Positions 43,516-52,300 of a DNA stretch of 64,000 nucleotides are shown one piece after another. Position 1 is the stretch's first letter, and each line of letters begins with the position of its first letter. The notes below the pieces were generated by a model, which did not search any database, was not told the DNA's origin, and was given only the letters and a program-made list of their open reading frames with translations. The position numbers were made by a program, and so were the translations under genes. The stretch comes from Prevotella sp. (GTDB lineage: Bacteria; Bacteroidota; Bacteroidia; Bacteroidales; Bacteroidaceae): contig JAFTGB010000003.1 of assembly GCA_017458125.1 (NCBI GenBank), positions 1 to 64,000 on the forward strand, written 5' to 3'.

Positions 43516-44910
43516 ATGTTCAACAAAGAAACCTATATCCGCCGCCGCGCGGAACTGAAAAAACTCGTAGGCCAAGGCACCATCGTGCTCTTTGGCAACA
43601 ACGAAGCCCCCTGCAACTACCCCGCCAACAGCTACGCGCCCATGCGTCAGGACTCGGCATTCATCTACTATTTCGGTCAGCACCGCGACGGACTGGTGGG
43701 TGTCATCGACATCGACAACGACGAGGAATGGCTCTTGGGCGACGACATCGACGTGGAGGACATCGTATGGATGGGCTTCACCCCCAGCGTCAGCGACTTA
43801 GCCGCCGAGGTAGGCATCACCAAGACCGCCCCCCTCAAGTCGATAGACCAAATCGTAAATAGTAAATCGTCAAATAGTAAATCCCTCCACTTCCTCCCCC
43901 CCTACCGCCACGACACCATGATACAAATCATGGACCTCACCGGCATCCATCCGGCCAAGCAGAAGGCGGCAGCGTCACTCGCTCTGATTCAGGCAGTTGT
44001 AAAGATGCGCTCTACGAAAGAACCACAGGAGATAGAAGCCATCGACCGTGCCTGCGACGTAGGCTACGCCATGCACACCACGGCACAGCTGCTCATCAAG
44101 CCGGGCGTGACGGAACGCTTCGTGGCCGGTCAGGTGGACGGCATTGCACGCTCCTTGGCACAGGGCAACAGCTTCGCCACCATCTTCTCCCAACACGGAG
44201 AGATTATGCACGGCAATCCGTCGGATGCCAGACTGGAGGACGGACGGCTGGTGCTGTGCGACGCCGGCTGCGAACTGGACGACTACTGCTCGGATCACAC
44301 GCGCACCATGCCCGTCAACGGCAAGTTCACGCAGCGGCAGGCTGACATCTACAGCATCGTCGAGGCCTGCCACGACTACGTGCTGCAGGTGGCCAAGCCG
44401 GGCGTGCGCTACATGGACGTACACTTTGCCGTCTGCCGCATGATGACGGAGCGGCTCAAGGAACTGGGACTCATGCGCGGCGACACCGACGAGGCCGTAC
44501 AAGCCGGTGCCCACGCCATGTTCCTGCCCCACGGCCTCGGGCACATGATGGGCATGGACGTGCACGACATGGAAGGACTTGGACAAATCCACGTCGGCTT
44601 CGACGACGAGACACGCCCCAACCTGGAGCAGTTCGGCACCAACTGTCTGCGCATGGGGCGCCGCCTGCAGGAGGGCTTCGTGGTGACCGACGAGCCGGGC
44701 ATCTACTTCATCCCCGCCCTCATCGACGAGTGGCGTGCCAGCGGCCACTGCAAGGAGTTCCTGTGTTTCGACGCCATCGAGACCTACAAGGACTTTGGCG
44801 GCATCCGCATCGAGGACGACGTGCTCATCACCGCCGACGGCTGCCGCTTCCTCGGCAACAAGCGCATCCCCTACCACCCGCAGGAGCTGGAGCAGTTCAT
44901 GGCGAAATGA
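43516..44910 (+). CDS. Xaa-Pro aminopeptidase (M24B)
   Basis: A 464-residue aminopeptidase P-type protein. The N-terminal creatinase-like domain is followed by the pita-bread metallopeptidase domain with the usual ligands: two Asp in CDAGCELDDYCSDHTR, His in FLPHGLGHMMGMDVHD, Glu in VTDEPGIYF and Glu in IRIEDDVLI. It removes N-terminal residues preceding proline. The linker between domains contains IVNSKSSNSKSLHF, encoded by a heptamer tract, so an intergenic-type repeat has expanded in frame. It follows hisB by 14 bp. Confidence 0.9.
   Translation: MFNKETYIRRRAELKKLVGQGTIVLFGNNEAPCNYPANSYAPMRQDSAFIYYFGQHRDGLVGVIDIDNDEEWLLGDDIDVEDIVWMGFTPSVSDLAAEVGITKTAPLKSIDQIVNSKSSNSKSLHFLPPYRHDTMIQIMDLTGIHPAKQKAAASLALIQAVVKMRSTKEPQEIEAIDRACDVGYAMHTTAQLLIKPGVTERFVAGQVDGIARSLAQGNSFATIFSQHGEIMHGNPSDARLEDGRLVLCDAGCELDDYCSDHTRTMPVNGKFTQRQADIYSIVEACHDYVLQVAKPGVRYMDVHFAVCRMMTERLKELGLMRGDTDEAVQAGAHAMFLPHGLGHMMGMDVHDMEGLGQIHVGFDDETRPNLEQFGTNCLRMGRRLQEGFVVTDEPGIYFIPALIDEWRASGHCKEFLCFDAIETYKDFGGIRIEDDVLITADGCRFLGNKRIPYHPQELEQFMAK
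43850..43885. repeat. Heptamer tandem tract (AAATCGT type) inside a gene
   Basis: AAATCGT, AAATAGT, AAATCGT, one extra base, AAATAGT, AAATCCC. It is translated without breaking the aminopeptidase frame, adding Asn/Ser/Lys-rich residues between domains. Confidence 0.75.
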
Positions 44911-44918
44911 CCCGGAAT

Positions 44919-44952
44919 ATCTATAGCATCTATAGCATCTATAGCATCTATA
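44919..44952. repeat. 9-bp tandem repeat (ATCTATAGC x 3.8)
   Basis: Three perfect ATCTATAGC units and a partial fourth, in the 63-bp gap between the M24 and C1 peptidase genes. Perfect copies indicate recent expansion; copy number may vary between strains. Confidence 0.8.
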
Positions 44953-44973
44953 AAAAACCCTAATTAAAAAAAT

Positions 44974-46179
44974 ATGAAAAAACTACTCACTTTCGCCCTG
45001 ATGGCCATGGTGGCCCTCAGCGCACAGGGAGCCAAGAAGAAAGCCCCCGCCAAAGACAAGAACAAACCCGTATTCACCGTCGTCAAGGAAATCCCCGTCA
45101 CGTCGATGAAGGACCAGAACCGTTCCGGCACGTGCTGGGACTACTCCACCCTCTCCTTCTTCGAGGCCGAAATCCTGAAGGCTACAGGCAAGAAGTACGA
45201 CCTCTGCGAGTCGTTCGTCGCCAACAAGACCTACATGGAACGCGCCATACAGGTGGTGCGCTACCACGGCGACTGCCAGTTTTCTCAGGGCGGCAGCGCC
45301 GAGGACGTGCTGGCCACGCTGAAGACGCACGGCATCTGCCCCGAGGAGGCCATGCCCTTCCCCGGTTCGCTGTATGGCGACTCGCTGAACAACTTCAACG
45401 AGTTCTTCTCCATCCTGGAGCCTTACGTCGAGGCCGTTGCCAAGAACAAAGCCAAGAAAATCTCCAACCAGTGGAAGGTAGGTCTGCAGGGCATCCTCGA
45501 CGCCTACTTGGGCAAGTGCCCTGAGAAGTTCACCTTCGAAGGCAAGGAGTACACGCCGAAGTCGTTCGTGCAGAGCCTCGGCATCAACCTCGACGACTAC
45601 GTCAGCATCACCAGCTACACCCACCATCCCTTCTACACGGCATTCGCCGTCGAGGTGCAGGACAACTGGCGCTTCCCGCTGTCGTACAACGTGCCGATGG
45701 ACGAGATGATGCAGATTATCGACAACGCCATCGCCCAGGGCTACACCGTGGCATGGGGCGGCGACGTCAGCGAGGACGGCTTCACCCGCAAGGGACTGGC
45801 CTACGCCATCGACACCAAGAAAACGGAGAGCCTGCAGGGCAGCGACATGGCACGCTGGCTGAAGATGACCACCGAAAAGAAGCGCAACCTCATCGACTCC
45901 TTAGGATGCACCGTGCCGGAAATCACACCCACACAGCAGATGCGCCAGGAGCGCTTCGACAACTGGGAGCTGACCGACGACCACGGCATGCACATCTACG
46001 GCATTGCCAAAGACCAGAACGGCAAGGAATACTACATGGTGAAAAACTCATGGGGCGAGACCGGCAACTACAAAGGCACATGGTACATGACCAAGACCTT
46101 CATCGCCGCCAACACCATGGACTACCTGGTCAACAAGAACGCCATACCGGCTGAGATACGCAAGAAACTCGGACTGTAA
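44974..46179 (+). CDS. C1-family aminopeptidase (bleomycin-hydrolase-like), exported
   Basis: A 401-residue papain-fold peptidase of the PepC/bleomycin hydrolase group with a signal peptide (MVALSAQGA). The catalytic Cys is in NRSGTCWDYSTLSF, the His in DDHGMHIYGIA, and the Asn in MVKNSWGETG. The C-terminal tail ends KKLGL. Cytosolic homologues trim peptides from the N-terminus; Bacteroidota have exported versions such as this. It follows the aminopeptidase P gene, so the pair may act on peptides in succession. Confidence 0.88.
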   Translation: MKKLLTFALMAMVALSAQGAKKKAPAKDKNKPVFTVVKEIPVTSMKDQNRSGTCWDYSTLSFFEAEILKATGKKYDLCESFVANKTYMERAIQVVRYHGDCQFSQGGSAEDVLATLKTHGICPEEAMPFPGSLYGDSLNNFNEFFSILEPYVEAVAKNKAKKISNQWKVGLQGILDAYLGKCPEKFTFEGKEYTPKSFVQSLGINLDDYVSITSYTHHPFYTAFAVEVQDNWRFPLSYNVPMDEMMQIIDNAIAQGYTVAWGGDVSEDGFTRKGLAYAIDTKKTESLQGSDMARWLKMTTEKKRNLIDSLGCTVPEITPTQQMRQERFDNWELTDDHGMHIYGIAKDQNGKEYYMVKNSWGETGNYKGTWYMTKTFIAANTMDYLVNKNAIPAEIRKKLGL

Positions 46180-46197
46180 CCCACACAGCAGCACAGC

Positions 46198-46791
46198 ATG
46201 AGAAAGTTCCTCTCCCTCATCCTCCTCAGCGCACTTGCCCTCACGGCAAGTGCGCAAGGCGAGGTGCGGCAGTGGATGGCAAGCGGGGCCTGGCGCAACG
46301 GCTTCACCAAGGCCAACGCCCACTGCACGGTCAACGGGCAGGAGTTCTACAGCCAGTACCACAAGAACCCCGACCAGTGGTACACCCTGTTCCGCTGGCT
46401 GGCAGAGACCGACCTCCAGGCCATTCCCAAGGGCAAGCACCCCATCCCCGGCTCCACACTCGTGGCCAGCGTCGAGGACTCCGAGAACCTGCCCTTGGAA
46501 AAGCGCAACACCGAGAGCCACCGCAAGAAGATTGACTTCCAGCTCGTCGTCAGCGGCACCGAGGGCTTCGCACTCCTCGACCACGCCTCCAGCACCGTCA
46601 GCGTGCCCTACGACCAGAAGAAGGACGTCATGCGCTACAGCTACGACCGCCGGAAGACGCACTTCTTCGACGTCTGCGGCGGCCAGTTCGTCATCTTCTT
46701 CCCCTCCGACTGGCACATCGCCAAGGTCGCAACCAAGAAGAAGAACCAGAACATCCGCGTCATCGTAGTCAAAATGGACTACGTGGAGTAG
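46198..46791 (+). CDS. YhcH/YjgK/YiaL (DUF386) protein, exported
   Basis: A 197-residue protein with a signal peptide (LLSALALTASAQ) and a cupin-like DUF386 domain: NTESHRKKIDFQLVVSGTEG and FFPSDWHIAKV carry the expected Glu/His metal ligands. Family members have been linked to handling of sugar acids or sialic acid, but export is unusual among the cytosolic members. It ends the plus-strand run 18 bp after the C1 peptidase gene. Confidence 0.72.
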   Translation: MRKFLSLILLSALALTASAQGEVRQWMASGAWRNGFTKANAHCTVNGQEFYSQYHKNPDQWYTLFRWLAETDLQAIPKGKHPIPGSTLVASVEDSENLPLEKRNTESHRKKIDFQLVVSGTEGFALLDHASSTVSVPYDQKKDVMRYSYDRRKTHFFDVCGGQFVIFFPSDWHIAKVATKKKNQNIRVIVVKMDYVE

Positions 46792-46811
46792 CAGCACTCG
46801 CTCTATAAAAA

Positions 46812-47272
46812 CTATGCGAGTTGCCTCAGCCAAATGGCAAAGAAGCGATCGTAGACTTGGTAGCCGTCAACATCACGGCTCACCAAGTCTTTTTCTTCCA
46901 GCACGGTGAGGGCTGTTCGTACACTGCTGGGACTTGGCAACTCGTTTTTCTTAATGAACTCAGCACTCTGGGGACTCCTGACGACACCAGCCTTGGCAAT
47001 AGTCTTCAGCAGCAACAGCTGGTTGTCGGTAAGGAACTGTCGATGTAGATGCACACTACATTCTTGTCCGACTCTGCAAGACGGTAGAAAACATTACTAA
47101 TAAGCCCTGTTTTCCCTATTCGACGGGGCGAAATGAGCGTCGTATTTCGTCCATTCCGCAGGTTGGATATCAGCTCTTCGGTCTCCTCAGTCCGGTCGCA
47201 GAAATAGTCTGGACCAGCGTATTCACCTTGAACAAAGGGGTTTACGATTTTCACTGTTTTCTTTTTGCCCAT
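46812..47272 (-). pseudogene. AAA ATPase with internal deletion
   Basis: The N-terminal 80 residues (GKKKTVKIVNPFVQGEYAGP, then TTLISPRRIGKTGLIS as Walker A) match Bacteroidota COG1672-type ATPases. The frame then jumps near 47050, at NVVCIYIDS, straight into the C-terminal winged-helix part (FLTDNQLLLLKTIAKAG...VYDRFFAIWLRQ) in another frame. Walker B, sensor and middle regions are missing. A deletion of roughly 200 codons plus a frame change is the likely cause. Confidence 0.7.
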
Positions 47273-47311
47273 ATTGTTACTCCTTCATATATTCTTTTTT
47301 CGTCATTTCCA

Positions 47312-47343
47312 TGACGGAAATTCCGTGACGGAAATTCCGTCAT
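47312..47343. repeat. Tandem near-palindromic 14-mer
   Basis: TGACGGAAATTCCG occurs twice in tandem (47312-47325 and 47326-47339), followed by TCAT. Each unit is almost a palindrome, as for a dimer-binding operator. It lies just upstream of the broken AAA ATPase gene. Confidence 0.55.
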
Positions 47344-47418
47344 ACTCAACGGTTTTGCAAAGTTAAAGAAATTTATTGAAACAGCAAAATTCTAACCATT
47401 AGAATTTTATTAAGTAAC

Positions 47419-47438
47419 CGTTAAAAAATAAATTGGTA
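47419..47438. mobile_element. Solo ISAzo13-type terminal repeat
   Basis: CGTTAAAAAATAAATTGGTA differs at one position from the terminal inverted repeat of the insertion sequence at 5334-6771. No transposase or second end lies nearby, so it is a relic or the end of a related miniature element. Confidence 0.55.
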
Positions 47439-47474
47439 TGATTTAGACTGAACACAAAGACACAAAGTTTTTTT

Positions 47475-47590
47475 AGAGGCAAGAAGCAAGAGGCAAGAAG
47501 CAAGAGAAATGTCTGATACTTGAGTATTCTCTTGCTTCTTGCTTCCTGCTTCTTGCTTCTTTAAAAAGCCTTCTTGCCTCTTGCTTCTAA
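47475..47590. repeat. Inverted pair of AGAAGCA heptamer arrays
   Basis: AGAGGCA, AGAAGCA, AGAGGCA, AGAAGCA (47475-47502) face a complementary array TTGCTTC/TTGCCTC of about eight units (47524-47590). The arrays could fold into a long hairpin. The unit is the same as at 39165 and 47939. Confidence 0.75.
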
Positions 47591-47611
47591 ATTAAAAAAG
47601 TCGGGGAAATG

Positions 47612-47643
47612 TTTGGATGTGTGCGGGCGATTTTGTAATTTTG
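47612..47643 (+). promoter_or_regulatory. Strong orphan promoter
   Basis: TTTG (47612-47615), exactly 20 bp, then TAATTTTG (47636-47643) followed by CAG. This is as good a match as the leu promoter, but only a 26-codon frame follows. Confidence 0.65.
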
Positions 47644-47661
47644 CAGTGGAGAGACACCTGA

Positions 47662-47742
47662 ATGACGTTGTGTGAAGGATGTGAAGGATGTGAAGGTATT
47701 TTTTTAAACTTTTATTATAGAAATTATTTACCCCCGACCTAA
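47662..47742 (+). CDS. 26-codon reading frame with CEG repeats
   Basis: ATG at 47662 encodes MTLCEGCEGCEGIFLNFYYR then NYLPPT and a stop at 47740-47742. The three CEG units come from a 9-bp tandem repeat (GTGAAGGAT). It starts about 12 bases after the predicted transcription start of the orphan promoter. It may be a true micro-peptide, the leftover start of a deleted gene, or simply part of a structured RNA. Confidence 0.3.
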   Translation: MTLCEGCEGCEGIFLNFYYRNYLPPT

Positions 47743-47791
47743 ATGTTTTCCTATATATAAAGTTTATATTTATCCTTCACATCCTTCACAC
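47670..47791. repeat. 20-bp perfect inverted repeat made of 9-mers
   Basis: GTGTGAAGGATGTGAAGGAT (47670-47689) is repeated exactly, inverted, at 47772-47791, with 82 bases between. The transcript from the orphan promoter would contain both arms. Confidence 0.75.
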
Positions 47792-47938
47792 ACAGAGTCG
47801 GACAAGCAGGCAAAGCATGATGTTTACACCCCCTAAGTATGATACTAAGACACTGAAAGCATGATGTTTGCAAATGCGTAGTCATATAAACCCAAATCCT
47901 AATGAAATAGTAAAAAACATAAGATACAAATTTTTTTT

Positions 47939-47966
47939 AGAAGCAAGAAGCAAGAGGCAAGAGGCT
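47939..47966. repeat. Heptamer tandem tract (AGAAGCA type)
   Basis: AGAAGCA, AGAAGCA, AGAGGCA, AGAGGCT just before the stop codon of the HTH antitoxin gene. Confidence 0.75.
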
Positions 47967-47973
47967 TCTGATA

Positions 47974-48258
47974 TTATCTTTTTCGTGTTACCGAAATGAG
48001 AGGCACGCCCAACACAGCAGATATACGCGCCAATGTAGAGAGCGTGAAGTTGTGAGTGCCGCCAAGCCATGAGTGGACAGATGCGGGTGAGGTGCCTAAC
48101 TTTGCTGCCAACTCCTTTTGCGTCATCCGCTTTTTGTGCAGGGCATTATCTATAGCAGTGGATATGTCAAGCGACCAGTCCACCTTCATCTTTACCTCGT
48201 CGGGTGTCTCGTCTGTAACCTTGAGAAACATCCGCTCAGTTTCTGCTGCATGTTTCAT
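47974..48258 (-). CDS. HTH antitoxin-like protein
   Basis: A 94-residue protein with an Xre-type helix-turn-helix in its C-terminal half (ALHKKRMTQKELAAKLGTSP then ASVHSWLGGTHNFTLSTLARISAVL). The N-terminal 40 residues are acidic and could bind a toxin. It overlaps the upstream gene by 4 bp (ATGA), the layout of a toxin-first type II module such as HigBA. Confidence 0.72.
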   Translation of the reverse strand: MKHAAETERMFLKVTDETPDEVKMKVDWSLDISTAIDNALHKKRMTQKELAAKLGTSPASVHSWLGGTHNFTLSTLARISAVLGVPLISVTRKR

Positions 48259-48734
48259 ATGTCGAAAGTTTTGTCGTCAATACCAGTTATAGTTGTTTTC
48301 TCAATGCTGATTACACCTTTCTTCTCTGCCGCTTTTAGGAGTGCGTCAAGTTTTTGCAATGTCAATACATAGCCACTTAACTCATCGTTTTCGTTATATG
48401 TCCGTGTCTTTTTACGACCACCATTACCAACAATAAGCACACCATCAGACAAACGGAGGCAATAAAGGCGAAGTTTGTTTGAGGACACTGGGATAGCAGC
48501 CACCCTGTCTCTCATCTTGCCCTCTGGCCTGAAAAGCCTTTCAAGGAAACCAAGTTCATCTACCATGCGCCGCATGATACGAAGTATCTCTTGCAATTCG
48601 GGCTGAAGTTCCACATCTTCATCGTTCTTGGTTATAAATTTTTGGAACTCGCTGTAACTTTCGCCCTCAAAACAAATAGTGAACAGACCTGCTTTCTTTG
48701 TCTGGTTTACCGACTGAATTGTTGCTTTTGCCAT
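48255..48734 (-). CDS. RelE/HigB-superfamily toxin-like protein
   Basis: A 159-residue protein. The middle segment (LFRPEGKMRDRVAAIPVSSN, then KLRLYCLRLSDGVLIVGNGG and RKKTRTY) fits the beta-strand core of RelE/HigB-like ribonuclease toxins, where R-Y-L...G-KK is typical. It is longer than usual, with an N-terminal helical part (YSEFQKFITKNDEDVEL). The downstream HTH partner overlaps by 4 bp. Toxicity is inferred from fold hints and context only. Confidence 0.55.
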   Translation of the reverse strand: MAKATIQSVNQTKKAGLFTICFEGESYSEFQKFITKNDEDVELQPELQEILRIMRRMVDELGFLERLFRPEGKMRDRVAAIPVSSNKLRLYCLRLSDGVLIVGNGGRKKTRTYNENDELSGYVLTLQKLDALLKAAEKKGVISIEKTTITGIDDKTFDI

Positions 48735-48756
48735 AAATTCATTGTATTTCTGTGTG

Positions 48757-48764
48757 CAAAGATA
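48757..48764 (-). promoter_or_regulatory. Promoter -7 of the toxin-antitoxin pair
   Basis: TATCTTTG on the minus strand, 23 bp before the toxin ATG. Confidence 0.55.
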
Positions 48765-49158
48765 CGACTTTATTTTGAAATAATTACTTTTTAAAGTAAT
48801 TTTCTTATAAGGTCATGCATTTTTTTTAATTCAACTTTCTGAAGTAGTTAAGTAGTCAGTAGTTAAAGTAGTTAAACCCAAATGTCGAAATGCAGAAATA
48901 TCAGCAAACAAAGTAATGGCAGCTGGTCTTCAACAACCCTAAGCTGTTGGAAAGATATCGATTCCATCGCGTTCTATTTCATAACACTTGCAGTTACCTG
49001 CTGCAAAGATAAAAAAACAATCTGAAACAACCAAATAATCCAAATAAAACTTTGCCTACTCTGGATTTCCGTACCGCATTACACACAAAGACACAGTGCT
49101 TCCGGGCTTCAAGCCCGAAAGCACTGTGTCTCGTTAGTGAACCCTTCACACGACGCTG
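48765..49158. other. Non-coding gap between toxin-antitoxin pair and giant-protein locus
   Basis: Holds an AGTAGTT-type tandem tract (48843-48880, period 7-9 bp) and the 41-base hairpin at 49090-49130. I see no gene. Confidence 0.5.
49090..49130 (-). terminator. 41-base near-perfect hairpin after the giant-protein operon
   Basis: GACACAGTGCTT and CGGGCTT pair with AAGCCCG and AAGCACTGTGTC around a tiny loop; 18 pairs with one mismatch. It lies 28 bases beyond the stop of the 59-codon gene. The T-run after it on the minus strand is weak (TCTTTGTG), so it may stabilise the mRNA as much as terminate it. Confidence 0.6.
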
Positions 49159-49338
49159 TTACCAGTCGTCGTCGGTGAAGGTGAAATCATTCTTTCTCGA
49201 TAATTCATCTTCTGGAATAATCTCTGTACCACTTCCCTTTGGCACAGAAATGGTTGTAACGCCGTTTTGCATTAGCGGTCCAACCTCAGGATCAAGCACC
49301 TCCATAATGGGGCGTATATACTCTTTCTTTATTTTCAT
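49159..49338 (-). CDS. 59-residue small protein following the giant gene
   Basis: ATG at 49338 encodes MKIKKEYIRPIMEVLDPEVG, then PLMQNGVTTISVPKGSGTEI, then IPEDELSRKNDFTFTDDDW, with a stop at 49159-49161. Only 18 bp separate it from the giant gene, so they share a transcript. The K-x-Y-x-x-P-x-x-E-V start is common to small Bacteroidota peptides encoded beside secreted proteins; no signal peptide is present. The acidic DDDW end is striking. Function unknown. Confidence 0.72.
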   Translation of the reverse strand: MKIKKEYIRPIMEVLDPEVGPLMQNGVTTISVPKGSGTEIIPEDELSRKNDFTFTDDDW

Positions 49339-49356
49339 GTCTATAGCTATCCTTTC

Positions 49357-52300
49357 TTATTTAATAACAACCTTGCGTCCATTCACGATATACACGCCGC
49401 GCTTGGTGGGACGGGTGACCTTACGGCCTTGCAGGTCGAAGATGACGTCGCCCTCCGTTGTAGCGTCCACGTTGTTGATGCCTGTGGGTATGATCTCCGG
49501 CTCATCCGGCTCTTCTGGTTCTTCCTTGACTCCCTTGCTTTCATCGAAGGAGAAGAGTACGGCCTTCGTGTTGCTGGCCCCCGGCTGTGACACGGTGTCG
49601 TGTGTGAGTTCGCGGTAGTAAATCTTGTTGTTGGTCAATTTTGTTGCCGTGCTTGAGCGCGGGAACAATCCTACACGTCCTGTATAGCAACGTGTGCCAT
49701 TAACCACCTTCGATTCCTTACCGAAGATACGAATGTTCTCATCGGTGTCGGTTACCTTTATATAAGTACCTTCAAGCATATTCTCCGTAATCTTCAACGA
49801 CTCATTAGCCGTAGAGGGTGCGACAGTGGGCACCACATAGGTAACCTCCGTCATGCCACTGACTGAACGGAAGATGACTGGTGTGCCGGCAGGGATATAC
49901 CGGTTGCTATTCAGCCAATCAGGATTTTTCTGGTGTGCGTTTATCGACTGACACACCAGTGCATACTCGCCCTCCTCGTAGTAGGTGTCGGTTGAAGGCG
50001 TGTCTTGGCTGTAGTAGTGTTCTCTGATGCCTACAAAGGGAACCATGTCACAGTCATCGGCACTCACCGCGTTACCGCTAACGTCTTTTCCACCCGCCAC
50101 TTGCAGGTCGAAAGGCACGTAGAGGGAAGTGTAGGTATAAGGTAGGTTGCCGTATGCCTCACAACCTTCGAGCAGCGGTCTACCATTATGTCCCTTACCT
50201 AACTTCATCTTAAACGGCATTTCGTTCGCGTTTGTATTGTTCACCTTCTGCAAGTAGAAGCGGGTCTTGAACTGGCCAGCCTGTTCGTCGAAGCACTGGT
50301 TGGTGCTGGCTTCTGTGGCATTGCTGGTGCAGCTCAGATAGGCGGAGGCTGCCGTGTCGCTGATCTTCAGCTGTGTGATGGCGGCACCCAGGTCCTCGTA
50401 GCGGCTCTTGTAGTTAGTAGCCGCATTGACGTCAACCAGACCGTCACCGCCCAAGCACAAGTCTTGCGTCTTGATGAAGTAGCGCGGATAGCCATTCTCC
50501 GTGCCGTCGGATGTAGTGCCCTCGAACCAGAAGATGCTGGCGGCGTCATACTCAGCAGCACTCTGAGCTTCCACCTTCAGGTTACGGTTCATACCGCCGG
50601 AACCCGTCTTCTCATTTTCGTCTAAGTAGCCACGGATGTACTTGTGCTCACTGCCGCCCTCCTGCGTAAAGGGCACGATGCGGTAGTAACCCTGCGTCAT
50701 CTGTACGATGTTTGCGGGTTCGTCAACGAGGGTTCTGATAGCGGTCTTCTCCTCGTCGGTGAAGCTGTCGTCGGCGGCAGCCGTCTGGTACTGCTCTGCT
50801 ACGTCGTAATTCAGACCGCCCACGAAACCGGCATACTTGACGTATTCGGCCAGCGTGGCATCCGACTGGATTTCCAAACGGAAGTTGGCGGAGCTGTTCG
50901 TCTTCAGATAGGTCATTGACCGCTGATCGTTAGGAATGATGGCTGCACTACCGTTGAAGTTGTTGCCGACATAGCTCATTTCGCTTGTATATTCATCCAT
51001 AACATTTTGATTATAGATAGGATGTATCCAGAAGTTGTAGCTATACTGGCCGGGCATCATCTCGAAGATGTTCTGCGAGTTGGTGCTGCTCTGCTCCAAC
51101 TGCAAGCCGTCGCCATGCGAGTCTTGGTCACCCGTCACACGGATGTACTCGTCGAATCGACGGTCGGGGTCGTAGCGGTTCAGCATCTTGAAGCCGTACG
51201 GGTCGCCGATGACGCACCACTCGAAGTTGTTCAGGTAGAGTCGGTTCTGCTGCAATGACGTGCTGACGCGCAGCTTAGGACTACTGTCGCGGTACACCAT
51301 CTTACCCTGCTCGCCGTTCGGACAGTGGTTGTTCACCAAGTAGTACCAGTGTTTGCCTGTGTACTCCTTGTCGGCCGTACTCCACTTCGGGTTCTGACCA
51401 CCCTCAAAGTCATAGGTGACGTGCACGTAAATAGGTTGATGGTTTGGATCATTATTAAACGCATCAATCATCTCCTGTGTCACCTCGGTCTGTGTCGTTC
51501 CTATTTCACTGATTGTACTGTTCTCTCCTGTTCCAGTCTTCCAATAGTAGGTGTAATTACAGAATGTACGTTTCCAAGACTGAGGGAATATCTCGTTCAG
51601 GTCTTTTCCGAGTTTCTGGAACGTCGTGATATCAATATTACCCAAAGTATTCACAGCATTACCCTCTGGCTCGTCAGACAAATTGCCATCATTGTTAGAG
51701 TCATACTTACGTAACGTCTTGTCAGAATAGTGTAGTCTGAAGACGATATGAACGACTCCATTGACATTGCTGAACTCACAAGCAGTATATCCTGACTGAT
51801 TGGCCAGAAGACCTGCATTTCCCGTTATATAAGTACTGGTGGCTGTATCAAATATGGTTCCGAGACCTTCAATATCTTCATCATCGACTGTATTATCAAG
51901 CAAGTCAAACGAAGTACCTGTGCTGCCCATCGACAGAGCCGTTCCATCGTTCGTCATGAAGTTCTTTGTCTCCATATTATAGAACTTGACATCATAGGGT
52001 GAACCTATCAAAGCCCAACGGTAATGGGGGTAGGTTGTCGCTCCTTCACCTGTTCTGATACTGTTAATATTATGATTATCCTTGTTAATACTGGTTTCAT
52101 CCGCATAAAGATAAGACCCGGCATCGGGGAAATGAATTTCATACCAATAGCTTTCCGTACCGGTAGGCGTGCCTGTCGGGGCCTCCGTAACGAACTCCGG
52201 CGCACCGCTATCTAACGTGTAGGGCACGTAGATGTCAGTAGCAGCATTGACGGTATGTTCGGTGATTTCCGTTTCCGTCGTACATGCAGCATCGCTGTAC

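Larger units (their letters stand above)
47273..47973. other. 700-bp repeat-rich non-coding region
   Basis: No long gene. It holds a tandem 14-bp repeat, a solo insertion-sequence end, two arrays of heptamers in opposite orientation, a strong promoter, a 26-codon frame within a 20-bp inverted repeat, and a direct repeat (AAAGCATGATGTTT at about 47812 and 47857). These are listed separately. Confidence 0.6.

Noticed and set aside
47475..47590. CRISPR-like array
   Set aside because: Units are 7 bp with no spacers; it is a tandem heptamer array in two orientations.
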